Counted from the first letter of the stretch, positions 9,611 through 19,226 are shown. The stretch is 64,000 nt of DNA from Haladaptatus cibarius D43 (GCF_000710615.1 NZ_JDTH01000002.1:1790082-1854081), one strand, 5' to 3'. Notes: a model not told the origin generated them from the sequence alone. Numbers and translations are program-made.

Positions 9611-10447
9611 ATGGAACCACTGGCACTCGACAAACTGCCACAGCAGTCGGAGTGGTCGGGCTACCTTCTCGATACAGACCGCGACCCACCGGGAGATTTC
9701 GACGCCTACACCGACCCGGCGGTGTACGACGACATCTACGGCCATGTGCTGAACCACTATCGTGAAACGAATCTCGACCGCGAAGGCTTCGCGGTCGAAA
9801 CTCGCTCTCGCGGGCGCGAGGAACCGGATGTCATTTCGGTCGAAAAAGAACTGTTTCTCTCCAGTTCGAATGAACTCCATTCGCGCGAAAAAGACGTCGT
9901 GCGCAAGGCGCTCAGACCGGTTTTGGAGGGCGGCGAAACCGTCCTCGCGCTCGGCTGTGGGTGGGGGAAAAACCTCGGCATCATCGCGGATGGATTTCCC
10001 GACGTAACAGTCGTCGGCGGCGAAATCACCGAGAAGGGTGTCGAAATTTCGCGCGAACTACACGCGGAGGACGATCGGATTTCTGCCGAATAGTTCGACT
10101 TCCACGACGAGTGGCGTATTTTTGATGAACACGAGGACGTAGTCGTGTTCACTCGTGGTGCCCTAACGACACTGAACAAAGTCGAATCGGTCGTTGACCG
10201 ATTAGTCTCCCGAGCAAATGCGGGAACAATCGCGGCAGGTGTCCACCTCGAACAGACAGGGCCACACCCGACAGATACCGTTCTCGGACTACTCCGACGG
10301 CGATACGCCGATATTCGCGGGTACGACACCGACCTACTGCCAATTCTCCGGGAACATCCCGATATTTCTGTGACACACACCGACTACGACGTTCTCGGCG
10401 CGAATCCGCTCCATCCGCAAACCGCAATCAGGTGGCGTCCTGCGTAG
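9611..10447 (+). pseudogene. SAM methyltransferase interrupted by one in-frame TAG
   Basis: One continuous frame of about 278 codons is split only by a TAG at 10091-10093. The first 160 residues hold the SAM motif VLALGCGWGKNLGIIADGFP and VVGGEITEKGVEIS. After the stop the same frame resumes with FDFHDEWRIFDEHEDVVVFTRGALT, the expected next strands of the same domain, and ends in LHPQTAIRWRP. The upstream frame alone lacks half the catalytic domain. One base change (from CAG, GAG, TAT, TAC or TGG) would explain it. It is either a recent nonsense mutation or a sequencing error; readthrough is possible but unsupported. It is divergent from thi4. Confidence 0.8.
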
Positions 10448-10467
10448 TTTGTTCAAAAAAACAGTTC

Positions 10468-11586
10468 TCAGTCGTACTGCGGCACCCGACCCGACGAATC
10501 GCTACCCTCCACGAACGGGAGCGTCACCAGTTCCGCCGAAACGTCTTCTCCGTCGATGCGAACTGATAGGTCGGCGTCTGTTCCCACGGCGTAATTTACG
10601 AGCGCCATCGCGATGGGTTCCTCGCAGGACGGACTGTCGATTGCGCGGGTGACTTCGCCGACGACTTCGTCGCCGTCGAAGACCGCCGCGCCCTGTTCGG
10701 GCACCGATTCGGGAACCAGTCCGGCGAGTTTGCGACTCGGTTGGCCACGGTTTTCGACGCGCGAGACGACTTCCTGTCCGACGAAACAGCCTTTCTCGAA
10801 GTCGAGCGCGTTCCGAATACCGAGAACGTTCGGAATTTCTCCCTCCAGTTCGAACTCGAACAGTGGTGTACCAGCCTCCAACGTCAGCGATTCCCACGTC
10901 TTCCTGCCGAACGGCGCGGCATTCATCCCGTGCGTAATCAGTGCGTCGAAGACGAGTTCGACGTTCGGGCGCGGACGACCGATTTCGTCCTCGGTTTCGC
11001 CCGTCGTACAGACGACTTCGTATCCTTCTTCGCCGGTCGGTGCATCAGTTCGGATGACCGTGACGCCCACGTCGGCCATCTTCCCGCGAACGAAGGTTAG
11101 CTGTTCGTCGGGCGTGCTCACGTTGTTCAACACGCTGGCGACCTTCTCGGTGGCGTGCGGGCCGTGGACGCCGAAGACGGCGAACTGGTCGGTCGCAACT
11201 GTAATCTCCACGTCCTGAATAAACACCTTCTCGCGCCACTCTTCGGCCAATGGAGTCGCCTTGCCGGGCGGCGTGAAAAGGAGGAGTTTGTCGTCCGTCG
11301 TGTAGACGTACATGTCCATCTCGATTTTGCCCTGCGGGTCGAGGAGCAGGGCGTAGGTTCCCTCACCGTCTTCCGTCGGAATCCGGTTCGAAACGACGTT
11401 ATCGACGTACTCGATTCGGTCGTCGCCCGTGATGACCAGAACACCGTATGGCATTTCCGTGAGTCCGACGCCGTTTCTGACGGCGCGGTGCGTGCGCTCC
11501 GGTCGTCCGTAATCGCGGGGAACCCGTCGGTTGCCGACAGAGCAGAACGTCGCCCCGTGGTCGGCGTGCAGGTCTTCTACGTGCAT
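10468..11586 (-). CDS. YgfZ/GcvT-family folate-binding protein
   Basis: The 372-residue protein has the GcvT/YgfZ fold. The C-terminal part carries ALDFEKGCFVGQEVVSR, matching the YgfZ signature K-G-C-x-x-G-Q-E whose Cys is essential in bacteria. YgfZ-type proteins use folate to help build or repair certain iron-sulfur enzymes. Glycine-cleavage T proteins lack this Cys motif, so I prefer YgfZ-like over aminomethyltransferase despite frequent annotation as the latter. No other gcv gene lies nearby. Confidence 0.85.
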   Translation of the reverse strand: MHVEDLHADHGATFCSVGNRRVPRDYGRPERTHRAVRNGVGLTEMPYGVLVITGDDRIEYVDNVVSNRIPTEDGEGTYALLLDPQGKIEMDMYVYTTDDKLLLFTPPGKATPLAEEWREKVFIQDVEITVATDQFAVFGVHGPHATEKVASVLNNVSTPDEQLTFVRGKMADVGVTVIRTDAPTGEEGYEVVCTTGETEDEIGRPRPNVELVFDALITHGMNAAPFGRKTWESLTLEAGTPLFEFELEGEIPNVLGIRNALDFEKGCFVGQEVVSRVENRGQPSRKLAGLVPESVPEQGAAVFDGDEVVGEVTRAIDSPSCEEPIAMALVNYAVGTDADLSVRIDGEDVSAELVTLPFVEGSDSSGRVPQYD

Positions 11587-11634
11587 GGTCGTAGTCGTCG
11601 CCGTGGCCGGGTAAAAACGTCGGATGTGTTCGGA

Positions 11635-11931
11635 TTAGAGCGGTAATCGGTCAATGATGCGGTCAACGATTGTCGGTTCGTCGCTTTCTTCCTCCGGGTC
11701 GGGAATGACGCGCTCGTCGGGTTTGATGAGGGTTCTTCCGTCTTCTTTCTCGGCGTCGATGAGGCCGTCCTCTTTGAGGTTGCCCAGCGCGTCCTCCAAA
11801 TCGTCAATATCGACATCAACCTGCGTCCGAAGTTCGAACACCGTCATCCCCTCCTCGTGCCGGTCTACGAGGGCGTCGAGTACCCGGACTTCGATGTCCG
11901 TGCGGCGTCGATACTCCCGCTTGGCCTTCAT
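11635..11931 (-). CDS. Small winged-helix-like protein (DUF6432 type)
   Basis: A 98-residue acidic protein, MKAKREYRRRTDIEVRVLDA onwards. The segment VFELRTQVDVDIDDLEDALGNLKEDGLIDAEKED is a winged-helix pattern, followed by a polar linker and a terminal VDRIIDRLPL. It is probably a small transcription factor or adaptor conserved in haloarchaea. The frame is open upstream, but the ATG at 11931 fits the conserved start. It is 48 bases upstream of the YgfZ-like gene on the same strand. Confidence 0.75.
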   Translation of the reverse strand: MKAKREYRRRTDIEVRVLDALVDRHEEGMTVFELRTQVDVDIDDLEDALGNLKEDGLIDAEKEDGRTLIKPDERVIPDPEEESDEPTIVDRIIDRLPL

Positions 11932-11998
11932 ATCTGTCTCTATGTCACCCCGGGTTTTAGCCTTACCTGCGATTCGAGTTGTTGACTGAACTGATTCG

Positions 11999-13402
11999 CT
12001 ATTTCTCCCCAATCTCCGCACTCGCATCCCGAAACAGTCCGTCCAAAATCTCGGGCGTCGTCGGATGATACGCCCGGTCTGGAATCTCTCGCACATCCAT
12101 TTCCTGCTCCACGACCACCTGCATCGTCTTCGCCATCACGTCGGCGTGGTAATGTAGCCCCTGATAGCCCAGAACCGTGCCGTCGTCAGCGTCCACGACG
12201 AGTTTTGCGAGTCCTTCCGTGGCCTGTTTCGTTTTGAACACGCCGTCGTCGCTGGCCTGCCGTGAGACTGCGACGTAGTTGCGGCCTTGCGCTTTCGCCG
12301 CTTCTTCCGAGAAGCCGACGCGAGCGAACGGATACACGCCAGTTGCCGAGAAGATGACGTGGTGGTGAACGTTTTCGTAGGGTTCGAGACTCTCTCCGCG
12401 AGCGTGCGCGAGGATGTTTTCGGCGGCTTTGAATCCCTGTTCTTTGGCGACGTGTAAAATCGGTTCTTTACCGTTTACGTCCCCGACGACGAATGTTCGG
12501 GGGTCGTCGCGGGACTGCATGGTGTCTTCAACCCACCTCGATTCGGGTTCGAGACTCGTATTCTCCAGTCCGAGTCGGCCGAGATTGGGCTGGCGGCCGG
12601 TGAACAAAAATAGTTCGTCGGCCCCAATGGCGCGCTCGTCGCCGTCCTGTTCGACGTGGAGCCGAATTCCGTTTTCCGTGGGTTCGACGCTCTTCTCGTC
12701 CGTGTCGGTCAGAATTTCGACGCCGAAATGGTCGCGGTAGATGTCGAGCAGTTCGTCGCCGAACGCCGGGTCGGCCTCGTCCAGCGGTCGCTCGTCGTGC
12801 TCGATGACGGTGATGTCCATCCCCGCCGCCTCGGTGAGGTAGGGCACGAGTTCCAATCCGACGTAGCCGAATCCCATTACGACGCCCGAGTCGGGGAACT
12901 GAGTCGTATCCAGCACGTCCGCGCTGGTCATGAAATCCACGTCCTCGATCCCGGGCAAGTCGGGAACGTTCACGACCGACCCGGTGGCGATGACGACGTA
13001 GTCCGCCTCGATTTTTTCGTTTCCGATTCGAATCGTGTGGTCGTCCACGAAGCGGGCGGAATCGTGGTAGAATTCGACGTTCTCACGTTCCGCGAGGTCG
13101 CGCACCGCGGCCCGGCGGTGTTCCGCAAAACTGTAGATGTGTTCGTTTTTCGTGTTCACGACTGACTGCAAATTCACCTCCGGCGTCCTCGACAGTCGCG
13201 GGTCGTGCCGAGCGTGGAACTTGTGCGCCGAGGCCGACAGCACTTCCTTGGAGGGCATGCACCCGCGGAGGATGCACAGGCCACCGCCGGGTTCGCCGTC
13301 GTCTACGAGGGTAAGTTCAACCCCCGGTTCGTCCGCGAGTTCGTCGGCGACTGCGACCCCCGCGCTTCCATACGCTCCGATTATTGCGACCTGAATGGTC
13401 AT
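11999..13402 (-). CDS. FAD-dependent pyridine nucleotide-disulfide oxidoreductase
   Basis: The 467-residue protein matches the dihydrolipoamide dehydrogenase/mercuric reductase family. It has an N-terminal FAD motif (IIGAYGSAGVAVADEL) and a redox-active Cys pair at residues 43 and 48 (CILRGCMPSK). A second nucleotide motif follows (VVMGFGYVGLELVPYL), and the C-terminal AYHPTTPEIL supplies the His-Glu pair. No 2-oxoacid dehydrogenase genes are adjacent, so a lipoamide role is not supported by context. The substrate disulfide is unknown. Confidence 0.88.
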   Translation of the reverse strand: MTIQVAIIGAYGSAGVAVADELADEPGVELTLVDDGEPGGGLCILRGCMPSKEVLSASAHKFHARHDPRLSRTPEVNLQSVVNTKNEHIYSFAEHRRAAVRDLAERENVEFYHDSARFVDDHTIRIGNEKIEADYVVIATGSVVNVPDLPGIEDVDFMTSADVLDTTQFPDSGVVMGFGYVGLELVPYLTEAAGMDITVIEHDERPLDEADPAFGDELLDIYRDHFGVEILTDTDEKSVEPTENGIRLHVEQDGDERAIGADELFLFTGRQPNLGRLGLENTSLEPESRWVEDTMQSRDDPRTFVVGDVNGKEPILHVAKEQGFKAAENILAHARGESLEPYENVHHHVIFSATGVYPFARVGFSEEAAKAQGRNYVAVSRQASDDGVFKTKQATEGLAKLVVDADDGTVLGYQGLHYHADVMAKTMQVVVEQEMDVREIPDRAYHPTTPEILDGLFRDASAEIGEK

Positions 13403-13512
13403 ATGGGTGTGACAAGGTGTGCTGGGACATTATCGTTTGAGGTGTCGGTTCAGATGGCGGGTAGATTGGTTCGTTGAAGTGGGAGCAGAAGAGTTTGTCG
13501 AGGTTTGGTACC

Positions 13513-13554
13513 GAGGAGTTTTGGAGATTTGATGTGAGGAGTTTTGGAGATTTG
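13513..13554. repeat. Two 19-base direct repeats
   Basis: GAGGAGTTTTGGAGATTTG occurs at 13513-13531 and again at 13536-13554, a 23-base period. It lies immediately left of repeat copy A. Confidence 0.8.
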
Positions 13555-13556
13555 GT

Positions 13557-13757
13557 GCTAGGTAATCACGACTCCACTGAAAACCGCCACAGCACCGCAA
13601 CTACGGGCCACACACCTCCCCAACCGACTGCGCTTCTCAGTCGCTTCGCTCCCTGCGATGCTCATCCCTCGCAGGGAGCGAAGCGAGGAACGCAGTCGGT
13701 TGGGGAAGCGTGTAGACGGATGCGGTGGCGGTGCGGTCTGATTGGAATCGTGATTTC
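13557..13757. repeat. Dispersed inverted-repeat element, copy A
   Basis: About 200 bases form one long imperfect hairpin. The outer arms run from AATCACGACTCC (13564) to GGAATCGTGATT (13744). Inside are perfect 15-base arms (13618-13632 and 13691-13705, CCCCAACCGACTGCG). Innermost are perfect 18-base arms at 13641-13658 and 13669-13686. No reading frame of interest is present. The left end GCTAGGTAATCACGAC is shared with copy C, and CTCCCCAACCGA with copies B, C and E. It lies between convergently useless flanks (a gene start and a gene stop), with no coding cost. Confidence 0.85.
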
Positions 13758-13851
13758 TGTATCACAATCCAACCCGGTTTTTGTCTACTGACATAAGAAC
13801 GAATCAAACAGCAGACTCAGAAAAACGATCGAAAATTTCAGCTTGTGAGCG

Positions 13852-14805
13852 CTATCGTGAAATTTCGCTCACATCGGATCCAACGACCCGTTCGACCTCC
13901 TCTCGCGTCACCACGGCCACGTCGCCGGGAATCGTGCGTTTGAGCGCCGCAGTCGCGGAACCGTATTCGAGTGCCGTTTGCACGTCTTCCCCGTCCAGTC
14001 GGCAGGCGAGGAACGCGCCAACGAAAGCGTCCCCGGTGCCAATCGGGTCAACCGTCTCGGTGTCGAAGGCCGACTGCTCGAAAACCTCGCCGTCGTGAAA
14101 CGCCAGCGCGCCCGCAGAACCGCGGGTGACGACGACCGTTTCGAAGTCCCAGTCGGCGGCGAGTCCGCGGGCGATTTCCTCGGCGTCGCCGGAGCGTCCG
14201 AGCACGTCGCGGGCGTCGCGCGCCGCCGTCACGAGCAGGTCGATTGCCGGGAAGAGGTCGGTCAGGCTCTCGCGAGCCTCGACAGGCGACCAGAGCTTCG
14301 AGCGATAGTTCACGTCGAAAGCGGTCGTCGTTCCGGTGGCTTGTGTGTCCTGAAGCACCTCGCGAGTGGTCGATTCGAGGGTCGAAGAGAGGGCGGGCGT
14401 GATGCCGGAGGTGTAGAAAATTTTCGCGTCTCGAATCGAACCCAACGGGAGGTCGTCGAGTTTGGTCGTGGTTACCGCGGCGTCGGCCCGGTCGTAGATG
14501 ACGTTGGTTCCGCGCGGGTCGGTGCCGTGTTCGAGATAGTAGGTTCCCTGTCGTCCCTCGTCAGTCCACGCGATGTCGGTGTCGATGCCGTACTGCCGGA
14601 GTCCGGCGACGACCCGCCGACCGAGGGGAGAGTCCGGGAGTTTCGATGTCCACATCGTTTCCGCACCGAGGCGATTTGCCGCGATGGCGACGTTGCTTTC
14701 CGCGCCCGCGGCCCGGAGTTCGAGGGTCGAAGTACTCTCGATTCGCTCACTGTTCGGTGGTGAGAGGCGCAGCATCGTCTCGCCAAACGTCACGAGGTCG
14801 GTCAT
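13852..14805 (-). CDS. kdgK: PfkB-family sugar kinase, probably 2-keto-3-deoxygluconate kinase
   Basis: The 317-residue protein is a ribokinase/PfkB kinase. The N-terminal [11 protein letters not shown] and the segment [20 protein letters not shown] match KDG kinases of the semi-phosphorylative Entner-Doudoroff route in haloarchaea. The C-terminal [15 protein letters not shown] contains the catalytic Asp and anion-hole Gly pattern. The start at 14805 (MTDLVTFGE) is preferred over an upstream Met at 14832. The exact sugar specificity is inferred from family resemblance only. Confidence 0.8.
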   Translation of the reverse strand: MTDLVTFGETMLRLSPPNSERIESTSTLELRAAGAESNVAIAANRLGAETMWTSKLPDSPLGRRVVAGLRQYGIDTDIAWTDEGRQGTYYLEHGTDPRGTNVIYDRADAAVTTTKLDDLPLGSIRDAKIFYTSGITPALSSTLESTTREVLQDTQATGTTTAFDVNYRSKLWSPVEARESLTDLFPAIDLLVTAARDARDVLGRSGDAEEIARGLAADWDFETVVVTRGSAGALAFHDGEVFEQSAFDTETVDPIGTGDAFVGAFLACRLDGEDVQTALEYGSATAALKRTIPGDVAVVTREEVERVVGSDVSEISR

Positions 14806-14971
14806 ATGCGCGACATTGTCCGCGGAACGCATAGTTCGCCCGGTAGGATGTGCTGGTGGAGGAGTGAAGACGGTAATAGAGAGGAGATAGCAGGTAACGG
14901 AGTGTAACTAGCAGACAACGGAGAGAAAGCAGTAGACGAAAAATTGTCGGTGAAAATCCGAATCGACGCAA

Positions 14972-14979
14972 AGTATAAT
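14972..14979 (+). promoter_or_regulatory. TATA-like box before the second HTH-10 regulator
   Basis: AGTATAAT is centred about 42 bases before the ATG at 15018. It implies transcription starting near 15000, which would exclude the ATG at 14982 and favour the one at 15018. Confidence 0.4.
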
Positions 14980-15017
14980 GTTTGTTAGCTAACTACATAC
15001 GAGCGGCGAAGAGGGGA

Positions 15018-16988
15018 ATGACGAAGCGAGAACCAAAACGACCACGAAATCAGAAATTTGATGCATTCGAGAGCGACCTCTGTGACGCCCTTTCCGACGT
15101 GTTCTATGCAATCGATAGTGAGTTTCGACTCCGGCGGTGGAACGACCGCCTGTCAGAACGAACCGGCTACAGCGACGACGAACTTGCCGAGATGAGTCCG
15201 CTGGCGCTCGTCCCCGAGGACGAGCGCCCGGTGTTAGAGAAAGCAACGCGGAAAGTGTTGGAACAGGGAGTCACCCAAACCGTCGAATCGCATCTGTTGA
15301 CCGAGGACGGCCAGCGGATTCCACACGAGTTCAACGGGTCACCCATCACGGACGAGAGCGGAACCGTCGTCGGACTCGCGGGAACGGCCCGAAACATCGC
15401 GGAGCGAAAACGACGCGAAAACGAACGCAAGCAGTACGAAACCCTGTTCGAGACGATAAACGACGGCGTGTTCGTCCTCGATGCAGACCTCCGATACACC
15501 GCCGTCAACGACGCATTCGCGGCGATGGCCGGGTACGACCGAGACCAGTTGCTCGGCCTGCATGCCTCGGTGCTGAGCACCGAGGAAGATTTCAAGCGAG
15601 GCGAACAGTTGGCGGTCGAAATCACGAGCGGCAAGCAAGACGTTGCGGCGTTGGACTCCGAACTCGTCAGAAAAGACGGGGCACTGCTCCCAGTCGAAAC
15701 GCGGTTTGCCCTTCTCCAAGCCGACGATGCCGAAACCGTCGTCGGCGTCGTCCGCGACGTGAGCAAGCGAAAGCGCCGCGAGCGAACGCTCCGCAAGCAC
15801 CGTGACGAACTGGAGACACTGAACCACATCAACGTCGTCATCCGCGAACTCGTCTGGGCACTCGTTTCGGCAGCGACACGCGAAGAAGTCGAACGAACAG
15901 TGTGCGACTATCTCGCCGACTCGGATCTCTATCGGTTCGCGTGGATTGGCGAACGAGACAGAGATACCGGCGGTGTCGCCGTCAGAACGGAAGCCGGGAT
16001 CGACGACGGTGCGCGGGAACTGTTCGAAGCGGCGAATAGCAAAAACGACTGGGAACGCCCGGCCAGCGAAGTCCTCCACACCGGGGAGTTAACCGTCATC
16101 AACGACATCGAATCCGACGAGCGATTTCCGGCGTCGGTACGGCGAACCATCACCGATAGCGCGGTTCGCTCCGGAATCGCGCTCCCCCTCTCGCACGGCC
16201 AGACGGTTTACGGCGTCCTCGCCGTCTACGCCACCCGAACCGACGCCTTCAGCGAGCGCGAGGCAGTCGGATTCGAAGCCCTCGGTGAACTCGTGGGGTT
16301 CGTCATCGACGCCGTAGAAAGCAAACGATTGCTCTTCGCGGACAGGGTGGTCGAACTGGAGTTCCGCGTCACCGACGAACGGTCATTTTTCGTCTCCCTG
16401 TCGAAGGAGTTCGGTGCCACCTGCGCCCTTGAAGAGATAGTTCCGGGAGAGGCCGGGACGCTTCTCGAATACGGTCGCATCGAGGGTATACCGACGGACG
16501 ACGTACTCGAACGCGGTGAGGAGTCCAACCATATCGAGCGGATTCGAGCCATCGACGAGACGTTGTTCGAGATGACGGTAGTCGGAGCATCGCCGGTGCT
16601 GACGCTGACGGAACTGGGCGGATCGGTGACGGAGGCGGTCGTGGAGGACGGTGCGGCGCGAATCGTCGCCGAACTGCCCGCAGACGTGGACGTTCGGAAC
16701 GTCGTCGAAACGTTCAAAGGCATGTTTCCGTCGTCCGAACTGATGGGAAAGCGCGAACGAGAGCGACCCACAGAGACCGTGGACGAACTCGTGGCCGACC
16801 TCGAAGGCGACCTCACCGAGCGTCAACTGGCCGCACTTCGGGCGGCCTACATGGCCGGATATTTCGACTGGCCGCGTGCCAGCACCGCCGAGGACGTCGC
16901 CGACGCGCTCGGCATCTCGTCGCCAACGCTCCACCAACATCTACGAAAAGCGGAATCGAAGGTGTTCAGTTCGTTTTTCGCGGAATGA
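15018..16988 (+). CDS. PAS-PAS-GAF-HTH-10 regulator, bacterioopsin-activator-like
   Basis: About 656 residues. PAS 1 (LSDVFYAIDSEFRLRRWNDR) and PAS 2 (LFETINDGVFVLDADLRYTA) are followed by a charged linker and a GAF-like domain (ESDERFPASVRRTITDSAVR). The Bat-type middle domain and a C-terminal HTH-10 (LTERQLAALRAAYMAGYFDW, then SPTLHQHLRKAESKV) complete it. From PAS 1 onwards it parallels the regulator at 2983-4581 with one extra PAS, so the two are paralogues. The ATG at 15018 follows GAGGGGA closely; ATG 14982 would add 12 residues. The target genes are unknown. Confidence 0.87.
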   Translation: MTKREPKRPRNQKFDAFESDLCDALSDVFYAIDSEFRLRRWNDRLSERTGYSDDELAEMSPLALVPEDERPVLEKATRKVLEQGVTQTVESHLLTEDGQRIPHEFNGSPITDESGTVVGLAGTARNIAERKRRENERKQYETLFETINDGVFVLDADLRYTAVNDAFAAMAGYDRDQLLGLHASVLSTEEDFKRGEQLAVEITSGKQDVAALDSELVRKDGALLPVETRFALLQADDAETVVGVVRDVSKRKRRERTLRKHRDELETLNHINVVIRELVWALVSAATREEVERTVCDYLADSDLYRFAWIGERDRDTGGVAVRTEAGIDDGARELFEAANSKNDWERPASEVLHTGELTVINDIESDERFPASVRRTITDSAVRSGIALPLSHGQTVYGVLAVYATRTDAFSEREAVGFEALGELVGFVIDAVESKRLLFADRVVELEFRVTDERSFFVSLSKEFGATCALEEIVPGEAGTLLEYGRIEGIPTDDVLERGEESNHIERIRAIDETLFEMTVVGASPVLTLTELGGSVTEAVVEDGAARIVAELPADVDVRNVVETFKGMFPSSELMGKRERERPTETVDELVADLEGDLTERQLAALRAAYMAGYFDWPRASTAEDVADALGISSPTLHQHLRKAESKVFSSFFAE

Positions 16989-17798
16989 TTACCACGGGGC
17001 GAAATTCGGGTCAACTTCTCGGCTCGTGCGGTCGATATCGTCGATTTTCGTCACGTCCTCGTCGTCCAGTTCGAGGTCGAGTGCGGCGAAGTTGTCCTCG
17101 ATGTGGTCTTCGCCGGTCGCCTTCGGAATGGCGACGACGTTCTCTTTCTGCATCACCCACGCGAGGCTGACCTGTGCTTCGCTGACGCCGTGTTTTTCGG
17201 CGATGTCGTTCAGCTCCGGCACGTCGAACACCTCGCCGCGGGCGAGCGGCGAGTAGGCCACGAGTTGAATGTCGTTTTCGACCGCGTAATCGTGGAGTTC
17301 GTCCTGCTGAAGCAGCGGATGCATCTCGACTTGATTGGCGAAGAGAGGTGCGTCGAGGATTTCCTGCGCCTCGGCCAGATGTTCTGGTTCGAAGTTGCTC
17401 ACGCCGACGTGTTCGATTTTGCCTTCGTCGTACAGTTGGTCGAAGGCCGCGAGGGTTTCTTCTGCGTCGTACTCGCGGGCGGGCCAGTGGACGTAGAGCA
17501 GATCTACGTACTCCGTCCCGAGTTTGTCGAGGCTGGTTTGGGTCGTTTCCAGTACATCGTCGTGTTCTAAGTTGTCAATCCAGACCTTGGTGGCGAGGAA
17601 GAAGTCCTCGCGGGAGACGGACGATTCTTCGATTCCTTCGCCGACGTACTCCTCGTTGCTGTAGGCCTGTGCCGTGTCGATATGCTCGTAGCCGAGGTCG
17701 AGGGCGTATTTCACACTGTGTGCGCAGTCCTCGCCGTCGGTGTTCTGCCACGTTCCGAGTCCGAGTTTCGGAATGCCGTCGCTATCATCGTATGACAT
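16989..17798 (-). CDS. Aldo/keto reductase
   Basis: The 269-residue protein is an NAD(P)H-dependent aldo/keto reductase. The catalytic residues are visible: Asp in GYEHIDTAQAY, Tyr in AQAYSNE, Lys in LATKVW and His in YVHWPA. LVAYSPLARG and the C-terminal IPKATGEDHIEDNFAALD belong to the cofactor-binding region. It is close to the 2,5-diketo-gluconate reductase subgroup; the substrate is unknown. The start at 17798 (MSYDDSDG) is preferred over an upstream Met at 17822. Its stop abuts that of the HTH-10 regulator. Confidence 0.9.
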   Translation of the reverse strand: MSYDDSDGIPKLGLGTWQNTDGEDCAHSVKYALDLGYEHIDTAQAYSNEEYVGEGIEESSVSREDFFLATKVWIDNLEHDDVLETTQTSLDKLGTEYVDLLYVHWPAREYDAEETLAAFDQLYDEGKIEHVGVSNFEPEHLAEAQEILDAPLFANQVEMHPLLQQDELHDYAVENDIQLVAYSPLARGEVFDVPELNDIAEKHGVSEAQVSLAWVMQKENVVAIPKATGEDHIEDNFAALDLELDDEDVTKIDDIDRTSREVDPNFAPW

Positions 17799-17932
17799 CG
17801 TATTCACAGCAAGGGCGAGCAATAGGAAAGCGGTTGTGGCGGCGGAAATTCCGGCGGGATTCGAAACCAGTAGTGTGGAGTGGAATTTGTGGAATCAGGA
17901 GGCATTGTCAATCGAATTGGTGTAGGCTTGGA

Positions 17933-18420
17933 GATAGCAAGTTACGACTCCAATCAGACCGCCACCGCCCACACCCTCCCCAACCGATTCCTTCACCCAC
18001 TGTCGCTCGTTTCAGTCATCCACCATCAGAGGCAAACTCTGATGAGCCATTCGCTCGCTCCGGAAGAGCACAGCTCTTCCGTGCTCTCGTTCGCTCCTCC
18101 GTCACTCACGAGAACTCCTCCGTCGCTCACGAAGACCTCGCGCGATTTTAGTGCGGAACCTCGGACGTGGAGTCCTCGGTTCTGCACCAGCACGCGCCAC
18201 ATCGCTTGACTACCCAGTCGCAAGGTAGCGTCAGCGCGAATCGCACGAGGGCCGAACGCCAGTGAGGCGTGAGTGCAAGCCCGCGCTGGCGGGGGGGTCT
18301 GGGGAGACTGCGGTGGCGGGCCTTGGCGGATGAAGGGCGAAGGAGAGAACGACGAGCGGAGCGAGGAGTGAGCGACTGAGGGCTTCGTTTGGAGTCAGCA
18401 ACTTCGGTCCCCACTACAGG
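17933..18420. repeat. Dispersed inverted-repeat element, copy B (long form)
   Basis: The left end GATAGCAAGTTACGACTCC is nearly identical to copy E, and CTCCCCAACCGATTC follows. Internal hairpins include a perfect 9-base pair at 18061-18069 and 18073-18081, and the TCAGAGGCAAACTCTGA stem (about 18024-18040), also present in copy D. Read in reverse complement, the right half (about 18220-18330) closely matches the left half of copy D. The GTCGCTCACGAAGACC block (near 18131) matches the right half of D. B and D thus carry the same modules. No protein-coding signal was recognised. Confidence 0.75.
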
Positions 18421-18557
18421 CTGTGAATCGATTCAAATCAACACCACACATTCCCCGAGCAAATTACGACCACAAAACCCACCAAAGTCACCCAAAAATC
18501 CACGACGAAAACATCCCTTTCGCAGTACTTAACCCGGTACCGACAGACACCTCGTGT

Positions 18558-19226
18558 ATGCGAATCGCACTTTTGGGCGGGACTGGCGACATCGGACAGG
18601 GACTCGCGCTCCGCTGGGCGTTCGACACCGACCACGAGGTCGTCATCGGGTCGCGCGACCCCGAAAAGGCCCGAACGAAGGCCGACGAGTACGAAACCGA
18701 ACTCGACAGCTTGAACGTCTCGCGCTCGATTAACGGCTTCGCCAACGAGATGGCCGCCGAACGCGCAGACGTCGTGGTGCTGGCGGTGCCGCCGTTCCAC
18801 GTCCGGGATACGGTCGAATCGGTGGCCGACCGACTGGACGACGTGGACGTGCTGGTGACGCCCGCAGTCGGGATGAACCGCGAGGAAGACGGATTCCACT
18901 ACAAACCGCCGAAAGCAGGGAGCGTGACGGAACTAGTGGCCGAAACCGCACCCGAGGATGTCCCGGTCGTCGGCGCGTTCCACGGTCTTTCGGCGGGGCG
19001 ACTCGCCGACCTCGAAGCCGAACTGTCGCAGGACACGCTCCTCGTGGGCGACGACGAGGACGCAAAGGAGACGGTCAAACTGCTCGCAGACGGAATCGAA
19101 GGCCTGCGGCCACTGGACGCCGGTGGTCTGGCAAACAGCGCGGAAGTCGAGAGCATGACGCCACTGCTCATCAACCTCGCAATGAACAACGCAGGACTGC
19201 ACGACGTGGGCGTCAGGTTCGAATAG
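18558..19226 (+). CDS. npdG: F420H2:NADP oxidoreductase
   Basis: The 222-residue protein begins MRIALLGGTGDIGQGLALRW, the NADP-binding motif of NADPH-dependent F420 reductase (Fno/NpdG). HEVVIGSRDPEKA supplies the 2'-phosphate-binding Arg region. The late stretch DAGGLANSAEVESMTPLLIN is typical of the F420-binding C-terminus. The enzyme transfers hydride between F420 and NADP. The frame is open upstream, but the ATG at 18558 gives the conserved N-terminus. It relates functionally to cofE and mer near 51-52.7 kb. Confidence 0.9.
   Translation: MRIALLGGTGDIGQGLALRWAFDTDHEVVIGSRDPEKARTKADEYETELDSLNVSRSINGFANEMAAERADVVVLAVPPFHVRDTVESVADRLDDVDVLVTPAVGMNREEDGFHYKPPKAGSVTELVAETAPEDVPVVGAFHGLSAGRLADLEAELSQDTLLVGDDEDAKETVKLLADGIEGLRPLDAGGLANSAEVESMTPLLINLAMNNAGLHDVGVRFE

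Noticed and set aside
10091-10093. TAG read as pyrrolysine in the methyltransferase
   Set aside because: Pyrrolysine use is known for methylamine methyltransferases of methanogens and some bacteria. No pyl genes are in the window and this is not that enzyme type, so a nonsense mutation or error is simpler.
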